A stretch of 13,014 nt of DNA, from positions 1 through 13,014 of the forward strand of contig JAUVAJ010000010.1 of the NCBI GenBank assembly GCA_030591795.1. The letters run 5' to 3'. Both the position numbers and the translations under genes were made by a program. The notes beneath the pieces were generated by a model that made no database searches, was not told the origin of the DNA, and saw only the letters and a program-made list of their open reading frames with translations. Positions 8,291 to 13,014 of the stretch are shown here, one piece after another. Origin of the DNA: Desulfuromonadales bacterium. Lineage in GTDB: Bacteria; Desulfobacterota; Desulfuromonadia; Desulfuromonadales; UBA2294. Numbering within the stretch: position 1 is the first letter of the stretch; each line of letters begins with the position of its first letter.

Positions 8291-8737
8291 CTGCTTCGAT
8301 AACGGTTCAACCTGTCTGATGAATTCTTTTTTATCGGCAGTAGGGCCGGGAAGTATTTATATAAGAATGTTTTACAGTCCGATTAAAAAGTCGTATCGGT
8401 GAAATTTTCTGTAAAACGACCGGCCATGGGCCGCCGCGCCGGACCGTATTATCCAGCCAGCGCTAAGGTGCTCCAATCAGCTTTCACCGAGGTTTCATGC
8501 AGTGGAAAAATAGAATGGAGTTTTATTTTTAAAGCATCCGGAGGTATAGCGAAAACCCTATAAAAAGTCAACTCTAATTTAACTATCGGTAAAATTGGTT
8601 AGCATGAATTAAATTGTTGTTTCTGCGAGTATCAGCCGGATAATTGACTTTAAACGTTAAATCAATTACTTTTGCCGTTCCTTCGTCATCGACTTCACAG
8701 ATGACCATGTAACTTAAGCTATTGAGGGTCGATCGAA
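8291..8737. other. Divergent intergenic region between carboxylase operon and the 363-residue protein gene
   Basis: About 450 bases with no gene I can support. It must hold the promoters of two divergent units. Visible items are the nested dyad at 8369-8417, a TATAAA (minus strand, complement of 8356-8361) as a possible -10 for the carboxylase operon, and a short GC hairpin CGGCC-ATG-GGCCG (8421-8433). There is also a weak plus-strand TTGACT (8644-8649) with TACTTT 17 bases later. The rest is AT-rich and featureless to me. Confidence 0.5.
8369..8417. promoter_or_regulatory. Nested inverted repeat, candidate operator of the carboxylase operon
   Basis: A perfect 9-bp outer dyad GTTTTACAG (8369-8377) / CTGTAAAAC (8409-8417) encloses a second dyad CCGAT (8379-8383) / ATCGG (8395-8399). 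It lies immediately upstream (minus strand) of a TATAAA that could serve as -10, about where a -35 region would be. That position is typical for regulator binding. The regulator is not known; the XRE-cupin protein is the local candidate. Confidence 0.45.
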
Positions 8738-9829
8738 TTGTCAAAAACACCATTGCAACTGCCGCTTGGCATCCAGGTCTGGAAAAATGAATTGCGCCAG
8801 AACAAGCATCTGCTGGTGGAAGGCTACACCATGGCGCAGGTTGAAGGGGCAAGTGATACCTACCGCTTCATTATCGCCGCTGCGCCGGGCAAAATTCCGA
8901 CTATCCTGCGCGCCTTTTGCGATGGACAAGTCGATGAAGCTTTCCTGATTCTCGAATACTATCAAAACGAGGTGCCGGTTGCGCAGGGCGAGACGACGAT
9001 TCCCGAAGTCTTCTACTCAGCCTACAGGCCGATTGGCGATCTCTTTGCGGCGCTAGACCCATATATGGAACGACTGATTCACGACGGTTTTGTCGGTTTC
9101 GGCCTGGCCAACAACCGCTCCGGTCTGGAAATTTTCTTTTCCGAGGAAAAAACCATCTCCTGCTTTACCGACAACCACATCCGGGTCACCAATCTGTTGC
9201 ATCACCTGGGACTGCCGCATCTCGAGGAGACCTCCTTCCATATGGACCTCGGCCACGATCATCTCTCCCTGCTCTGCCACCCGGACAACAGCTTGCCGAC
9301 ACCACTATCTGAAATGAGCAAATCAGAGCTCGATTTTGTCCAGTTTTGCGGTGAAATTGTCGAAGATCTGGACATGTACCCGGTTGAAGAGACGCTCTCC
9401 TTCTTCCTGACCCGTAAAGAACAGGATGCGATTGAGCAACAGTTGAAATCAAATGCCATCTACAGTGAGTACGCTGCTGAGGATTTCGGCAGCATCCTGC
9501 TCGATTGGAACGACTTTGTCAGTGAATGTACCGAAGGGTTCGAAGGTGACCTGAACGACTATCAACTCGGTCTGCATCTGCGTGACATTATCGAAAATGT
9601 CGTTGGCCATGTAGACGATGACCTCGCGCAAAAACTGACTGAAGTCATTAGTGACCCCGACGAGCGGTTTCAGCAACTGCTGACCGACCGGCGCAAGCGC
9701 ATCGACCGGCCAACAAACACTTCCCGAGCGGAAACCTTGCCGTTCTGGTATCAGGGGGTAGTCGACAAGCCGGGAGTAACACTGCGCCGTGACCTGATGC
9801 GTAGCGACTGGTTCAAGCCGGGCCGTTGA
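8738..9829 (+). CDS. Uncharacterised protein, 363 residues
   Basis: I do not recognise this protein. The start is TTG (8738-8740) with GAGGG (8724-8728) nine bases upstream, giving MSKTPLQLPLGIQVW. The next methionine in frame (MAQVEG, residue 32) has no clear ribosome site. It is acidic, has no signal peptide or membrane segment, and looks soluble and cytosolic. Notable stretches are a hydrophobic/charged N-terminal third (YRFIIAAAPGKIPTILRAF), a region rich in His and Leu (VTNLLHHLGLPHLEE and LGHDHLSLLCH), and a very acidic middle (EIVEDLDMYPVEE). The C-terminus is basic (DRRKRIDRP). Codon use and composition match the neighbours. It lies 52 bases before mqnB on the same strand with no terminator visible between, so it may be co-transcribed with the menaquinone genes; a role there is only guilt by association. 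Confidence 0.85.
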   Translation: MSKTPLQLPLGIQVWKNELRQNKHLLVEGYTMAQVEGASDTYRFIIAAAPGKIPTILRAFCDGQVDEAFLILEYYQNEVPVAQGETTIPEVFYSAYRPIGDLFAALDPYMERLIHDGFVGFGLANNRSGLEIFFSEEKTISCFTDNHIRVTNLLHHLGLPHLEETSFHMDLGHDHLSLLCHPDNSLPTPLSEMSKSELDFVQFCGEIVEDLDMYPVEETLSFFLTRKEQDAIEQQLKSNAIYSEYAAEDFGSILLDWNDFVSECTEGFEGDLNDYQLGLHLRDIIENVVGHVDDDLAQKLTEVISDPDERFQQLLTDRRKRIDRPTNTSRAETLPFWYQGVVDKPGVTLRRDLMRSDWFKPGR

Positions 9830-9881
9830 GCCATCTTAGTGGCTTTTACGAGACCATCTTAAATGGAGCACCACTAACAGT

Positions 9882-10628
9882 ATGATAAGTCTGCTTGCCG
9901 CCACCACTACCGAAGCCAACGAAATCAAAGCGTTGATGACCGGTACCACTGAAACCAAATGTGGTCGGTTCCCGCTGCTCAAGGGTCGCCTCAGCGGCCA
10001 TCTCGTCTCACTACTTATCTGCGGAGTCGGCAAGGTCAACGCCGCCCTGGCGACCGAAACATTGCTCAACGTGCGCCATCCGGAAACCGTGATCCTGTTC
10101 GGTTGCGGCGGCGCCTACCCGAATAGCGGCCTGCAGGTCGGTGATCTGGCGATCGCCACCGATGAGATCTATGGCGATGAGGGAGTGCAGACGCCAAACG
10201 GCTTTCTCGACATGCAGCAGCTCGGCCTGCCGCTCGGCAGTTATCAGGATGAACCGTTCTTTAACCGGGTGCCGCTGATCACACCGATGCTCAATGAAGT
10301 CCGCGCAACGCTCAAACCGAGTCTGAACTCGCGGGGACAAAATCTGCTTACTGGAGCTTTCGTCACCGTCTCCTGCGGTTCCGGTACTGACCGGCTCGCC
10401 AGTGACATCGCCGCCAGAACCGACGGTATCTGCGAAAACATGGAGGGTGCCGCTGTCGCCCAGGTCTGTCTGTTGCATAAAGTGTCGCTGATTGAACTGC
10501 GCGGCATCTCCAACCAAACCGGCGATCGCAACCCGGACGCATGGGATATTCCGAAGGCGGTCGCCACTGCCCAGCATGCGGTCAGCGAACTGCTGGCCAA
10601 CTGGGAGGAAGTGGCCAAAACATCATGA
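9882..10628 (+). CDS. mqnB: Futalosine hydrolase MqnB
   Basis: Cleaves futalosine to dehypoxanthine futalosine and hypoxanthine in the futalosine route to menaquinone. The 248 residues show the nucleoside phosphorylase / MTA-SAH nucleosidase fold: CGVGKVNAA (47-55) near the N-terminus, FGCGGAYP (73-80), the substrate-binding ENMEGAAVA (185-193, with the ribose-contacting E188) and RGISNQTGDRNPDAWDI (207-223, with acidic D215). The RGISN..GDRN..WDI block is typical of MqnB and separates it from ordinary MTA/SAH nucleosidases. ATG at 9882 follows GGAG (9865-9868) at a long 13-base spacing. The stop codon overlaps the start of mqnD by four bases (ATGA), indicating translational coupling. mqnA and mqnC are not in the window. 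Confidence 0.94.
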   Translation: MISLLAATTTEANEIKALMTGTTETKCGRFPLLKGRLSGHLVSLLICGVGKVNAALATETLLNVRHPETVILFGCGGAYPNSGLQVGDLAIATDEIYGDEGVQTPNGFLDMQQLGLPLGSYQDEPFFNRVPLITPMLNEVRATLKPSLNSRGQNLLTGAFVTVSCGSGTDRLASDIAARTDGICENMEGAAVAQVCLLHKVSLIELRGISNQTGDRNPDAWDIPKAVATAQHAVSELLANWEEVAKTS

Positions 10629-11461
10629 GTAGAGAATTGGCCCTTGGCTACTCCCCCTGCCCGAACGATACTTTCATCTTCTACGGACTGACCCACGGTA
10701 AACTCCCGGAACAACCATTTGCAGTCCGCGAGCGCCTTGAAGATGTCGAAACCTTGAACCGACTCGCTCTCTCCGGCACCTTAGAGCTGACCAAAATTTC
10801 CTATCACGCCCTCGGTCACCTGCGCGACCGCTACATACTGCTGCGCAGCGGCGGAGCACTGGGCCGCGGCTGCGGCCCGCTGGTCGTCGCCACCCAGCCG
10901 ACCGACATGGTAGCCCTGCGTGGCCAGACTATCGCCATCCCGGGAGAGCTGACCACGGCTAATCTGCTGCTGCAACTCTACGCCGAAGGGTATGAAAAGC
11001 TATTGATTCTACCATTCGACCAGATCATGCCCGCCCTGCGCAAAGGCGAAGCCCAAGCTGGAGTCATCATTCATGAATCCCGCTTCACCTACCAAAGTGA
11101 AGGCTTCCACGAAATTCTCGACCTCGGTGCTTGGTGGGAAACAGAGACCGGTCTGCCAATCCCGCTCGGCGGCATTCTCGCCCGCCGCGATCTCGGCACA
11201 GAGTTGATCAATACCGTCGACTCAGCCATCCGTTCCAGCCTCGACTACGCCTGGGCGCACCCCGAAGAATCACGCAATTATATTCGCCAGCACGCCCAGG
11301 AGATGGACGATGCCGTCACCGACAGTCACATCAATCTATATGTGAATGAATTTTCTCGCGATCTCGGCGACGAAGGGATCCGCGCCGTCGAGACCCTGTT
11401 TGCAAAAGCTGAGGAACGTGGCATAATTCCGGCGTGCGACAGTAACCTGTTCGTATCATAA
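10625..11461 (+). CDS. mqnD: 1,4-dihydroxy-6-naphthoate synthase MqnD
   Basis: Converts cyclic dehypoxanthine futalosine to 1,4-dihydroxy-6-naphthoate, the menaquinone ring precursor. The 278 residues show the periplasmic-binding-protein-like fold of the MqnA/MqnD family: ALGYSPCPNDTFIFYGL (6-22, CPNDT is the family signature), KISYHALG (57-64), GRGCGPLVV (80-88), a HESRFTY motif (150-156) and GLPIPLGG (176-183). The frame is open upstream to 10541, but that extension lies inside mqnB and does not look like family sequence. ATG at 10625, overlapping the mqnB stop, is the right start because LALGYSPCPNDT must sit near the N-terminus. GGAGG near 10604, about 16 bases upstream, is distant, so coupled translation from mqnB is likely. 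Confidence 0.95.
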   Translation: MSRELALGYSPCPNDTFIFYGLTHGKLPEQPFAVRERLEDVETLNRLALSGTLELTKISYHALGHLRDRYILLRSGGALGRGCGPLVVATQPTDMVALRGQTIAIPGELTTANLLLQLYAEGYEKLLILPFDQIMPALRKGEAQAGVIIHESRFTYQSEGFHEILDLGAWWETETGLPIPLGGILARRDLGTELINTVDSAIRSSLDYAWAHPEESRNYIRQHAQEMDDAVTDSHINLYVNEFSRDLGDEGIRAVETLFAKAEERGIIPACDSNLFVS

Positions 11462-11509
11462 ATTCAGACCAGACAACCTCAAAACAGCTTCAGGAGTTAA
11501 CTAATTAGT

Positions 11510-11977
11510 ATGACTTTTCTAAAGATTGTTTCCATCGCCCTTTTATTTGCCCTTCTCGGCTGCGCGTCACCTAGTGAAGACCCTGCTGCCTATGCCGCCT
11601 GGAAAGGGGATAACTTTCTCAATTACAATGCTACAAAAGAAGACGTCGTGACACGACCAAGCGGTTTACAATATCGCGTAATCCATGAAGGAACTGGCCA
11701 CAAACCAGGATACCGTGACAAAGTCACGGTACATTACCGTGGCACGCTCATTGACGGCACTGAATTTGACAGTTCCTATAAACGCGGGAATCCAGCTACC
11801 TTTCCATTAAACCGAGTAATCAAAGGGTGGACTGAAGGCTTGGCACTGATGCCGGAAGGTAGCAAATGGGAGCTCTTTATCCCACCAGAACTTGCCTACG
11901 GCACAGAAGGCTCCGGACAATTGATTGGTCCGAATGAAACCTTGATATTTGAGGTTGAATTATTAAAAATCAACTAA
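11510..11977 (+). CDS. FKBP-type peptidyl-prolyl cis-trans isomerase, small lipoprotein
   Basis: 155 residues. The N-terminus is a lipoprotein signal ([18 protein letters not shown]) with lipobox LLGC and lipidated Cys18, so the enzyme should be membrane-anchored outside the cytoplasm. A short linker with SGLQYRV (51-57) leads into one FKBP_C domain (about 68-152) with the active-site aromatics in place: VHYRG (Y77), EFDSS (F86, D87), the F of ATFP (F98), RVIKGW (V103, I104, W107), LAYG (Y130) and LIFEVEL (F147). It lacks the N-terminal dimerisation domain of Mip/FkpA proteins. AGGAG (11492-11496) is 13 bases before the ATG. It starts 48 bases after mqnD with no terminator seen. Its FKBP domain is strikingly similar to that of the next gene, but the base composition is more AT-rich. 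Role: folding of exported proteins, inferred from family. Confidence 0.92.
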   Translation: MTFLKIVSIALLFALLGCASPSEDPAAYAAWKGDNFLNYNATKEDVVTRPSGLQYRVIHEGTGHKPGYRDKVTVHYRGTLIDGTEFDSSYKRGNPATFPLNRVIKGWTEGLALMPEGSKWELFIPPELAYGTEGSGQLIGPNETLIFEVELLKIN

Positions 11978-12068
11978 AATGCATACAAATAATCTATTAA
12001 TCAAAGCTGACAATAACTGCTTTTCAACCTCTACACGTATGAACGAAAAAACCCACAGGAGAATCTTA

Positions 12069-12755
12069 ATGACTATTGTGAAAATCACCCTGCTGACATT
12101 TCTGGCGCTGACCGTCAGCCTGTCAACCGCCATCGCCAAGGAAGAGTTGGCGCTCGACACCGAGAAGAAAAAAATCAGCTACGCCGTCGGTCGCCAGATC
12201 GGCGACAGTATAAAGAATAGTGGTCTCGATATTGATGTTGATATCTTTGCCGCCAGTGTCGCAGAAACCATGGCCGGAAAGAGCGACCGGCTGACAGAAG
12301 CTGAAAAAATGCAGGTCAGTGCCGCCATGCAGAAACAACAACAGGAGCATGCCGCCAAAACTACCAGTACAAACAAGAGTAAGGGTCAGGAATTCCTGAC
12401 CAAAAATGCTAAAAAAGACGGCGTTAAAGTGCTACCGAGCGGTCTGCAGTACAAAGTGCTCACTGCTGGCTCAGGCAAATCACCAGGCAGCTCCGACAGC
12501 GTCACCGTCCACTATCGCGGCACTCTGATCGACGGTACCGAATTCGACAGTTCTATCAAGCGAGGCCAGCCGGCAACCTTCCCGGTCAACGGCGTAATCA
12601 AGGGCTGGACCGAAGCGCTGCAATTGATGAAAGAAGGCGCCAAGTGGCAGCTATTTATTCCGTCAGACCTCGCCTACGGTGAGCGCGGCGCCGGTGCCAA
12701 TATCGGCCCACATGCAACCCTGATCTTTGATGTTGAGCTGATCAAGATCAACTGA
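12069..12755 (+). CDS. FKBP-type peptidyl-prolyl cis-trans isomerase, Mip/FkpA-like, periplasmic
   Basis: 228 residues. A Sec signal peptide (MTIVKITLLTFLALTVSLSTAIA, cleavage probably before KEE) is followed by an FKBP_N helical domain (about 28-115: KKISYAVGRQIGDSIKNSG, then a charged Gln-rich helix). In Mip and FkpA this domain makes the dimer and binds clients. The catalytic FKBP_C domain (about 140-227) has Y149, F159, D160, F171, V176, I177, W180, Y203 and F220 at the FKBP12 active-site positions. ATG at 12069 is chosen because AGGAG (12057-12061) lies exactly seven bases upstream and the signal peptide begins there. The frame is open back to 11979, but that adds a non-signal-like leader with no ribosome site. 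Terminator follows at 12804. It assists folding of periplasmic or outer-membrane proteins (family knowledge). Confidence 0.94.
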   Translation: MTIVKITLLTFLALTVSLSTAIAKEELALDTEKKKISYAVGRQIGDSIKNSGLDIDVDIFAASVAETMAGKSDRLTEAEKMQVSAAMQKQQQEHAAKTTSTNKSKGQEFLTKNAKKDGVKVLPSGLQYKVLTAGSGKSPGSSDSVTVHYRGTLIDGTEFDSSIKRGQPATFPVNGVIKGWTEALQLMKEGAKWQLFIPSDLAYGERGAGANIGPHATLIFDVELIKIN

Positions 12756-12803
12756 TTTTTATAAAAGAACCAATCAGTAAGTATATTCAAAGATCCAAAC
12801 AAG

Positions 12804-12836
12804 AATGGGACACTCCAATCGGAGTGTCCCATTTTT
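12804..12836 (+). terminator. Strong Rho-independent terminator after the FKBP genes
   Basis: A perfect 13-bp stem AATGGGACACTCC / GGAGTGTCCCATT (12804-12816 with 12821-12833) with AATC tetraloop and a T run (12832-12836). It lies 48 bases after the second FKBP stop and closes the plus-strand block. Confidence 0.92.
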
Positions 12837-12852
12837 AGTTATTAACTTATAT

Positions 12853-12933
12853 CTAACTCAGACGATTCACTTTCTCAGCTGTCGTTATGTGCTCCTTCAG
12901 TTGCCCGGTTTTCAACAAGTTGCTCAAAGTCAT
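12853..12933 (-). pseudogene. Truncated stub resembling the N-terminus of a small HEPN-type protein
   Basis: ATG at 12931-12933 has GAGGGGG (complement of 12941-12947) at an ideal seven-base spacing. It encodes 26 residues (MTLSNLLKTGQLKEHITTAE then KVNRLS) before TAG at 12853-12855. The start closely resembles, from memory, the conserved N-terminus of small HEPN-domain proteins found in HEPN/MNT toxin-antitoxin loci (pattern 'NL.K.GQLKEH..tA..i.rLL'), which run over 100 residues. If so, the remainder has been lost and the stub is a decayed remnant. A genuine short peptide is possible. The match rests on about 20 residues. Confidence 0.4.
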
Positions 12934-13012
12934 TATTATTCCCCCTCACAAATATTTTAAGCTCATTGACCACTCGCATAACAAACGAATCGCTTACAGA
13001 TTTCTTTTTGAA
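12875..13012 (-). CDS. Partial open frame running off the right edge, possible C-terminus of a minus-strand gene
   Basis: 46 sense codons without a stop reach the window edge; the frame ends with TGA at 12875-12877. The visible part reads SVSDSFVMRVVNELKIFVRG and then NNNDFEQLVENRATEGAHNDS, a plausible soluble C-terminus, but I recognise no family. It overlaps the HEPN-like stub in another frame by 59 bases, so at most one of the two is likely to be fully functional as written. Confidence 0.3.
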   Translation of the reverse strand, partial: FKKKSVSDSFVMRVVNELKIFVRGNNNDFEQLVENRATEGAHNDS

Positions 13013-13014
13013 TT

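Noticed and set aside
8291..8737. c-di-GMP or other riboswitch, tRNA or other structured RNA in the long divergent spacer
   Set aside because: I found no conserved core motif or cloverleaf; only the dyads and short hairpin already listed.
8583..8852. Small minus-strand frame (89 codons; the last 41 could start at 8708) opposite the start of the 363-residue protein gene
   Set aside because: No ribosome-binding site before either ATG and no recognised family; half of it is antisense to a better-supported gene. The C-terminal part looks protein-like, so it is not fully excluded.
9831..9861. Direct repeat CCATCTTA (9831-9838 and 9854-9861) before mqnB
   Set aside because: Only eight bases, two copies, no link to promoter elements; likely chance.
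10541..10624. 28-codon upstream extension of mqnD
   Set aside because: It overlaps the mqnB 3' end in another frame and pushes the conserved N-terminal strand of MqnD inward; the ATGA overlap start fits better.
11979..12068. 30-codon upstream extension of the second FKBP gene
   Set aside because: The signal peptide and a well-spaced AGGAG point to ATG 12069; the extension is not signal-like.

Overview
The window looks like chromosome from a Desulfuromonadales-type deltaproteobacterium (Geobacter/Desulfuromonas/Pelobacter kind). This is inferred from the gene content: a methylmalonyl-CoA module with an outsized biotin carboxylase, futalosine-pathway menaquinone genes, and intergenic palindromic repeats of a kind I associate with that group. 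Base composition is moderate (slightly GC-rich genes, AT-rich spacers). All three stop codons are used, so the genetic code is standard.

Minus-strand half (about 1-8290): a propionyl-CoA/methylmalonyl-CoA module. In transcription order it holds a carboxyltransferase (beta) subunit, a 958-residue biotin carboxylase fused to a biotin carrier domain, a terminator, an XRE-cupin regulator with its own sigma70-like promoter, a palindromic repeat, methylmalonyl-CoA mutase, a second palindromic repeat, a terminator, and the start of the mutase-associated GTPase meaB at the left edge. Together these would convert propionyl-CoA to (2S)-methylmalonyl-CoA and, after an epimerase not seen here, (2R)-methylmalonyl-CoA to succinyl-CoA. 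MeaB would load and protect the B12 cofactor. Two things are unusual. meaB has an in-frame TAA at codon 21. The carboxyltransferase reading frame extends 38 codons upstream of its first ATG, into family-like sequence whose best start is an ATT behind a good Shine-Dalgarno.

A divergent intergenic region (about 8290-8737) carries a nested inverted repeat and candidate promoter elements for the carboxylase operon.

Plus-strand half (8738-12755): a 363-residue protein I do not recognise (TTG start), futalosine hydrolase mqnB, 1,4-dihydroxy-6-naphthoate synthase mqnD (4-base ATGA overlap with mqnB), then two adjacent FKBP-type peptidyl-prolyl isomerases. The first is a small lipoprotein; the second is a Mip/FkpA-like periplasmic protein with an N-terminal helical domain. 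A strong terminator closes this block.

The right edge (12853-13014, minus strand) holds a 26-codon stub resembling the N-terminus of a small HEPN-type protein, overlapping another open frame that runs off the window.

No clearly new multi-gene system is visible. The items most worth following are the AUU start, the meaB nonsense codon, the repeats placed directly against stop codons, and a possible operator shared by the regulator and carboxylase promoters.
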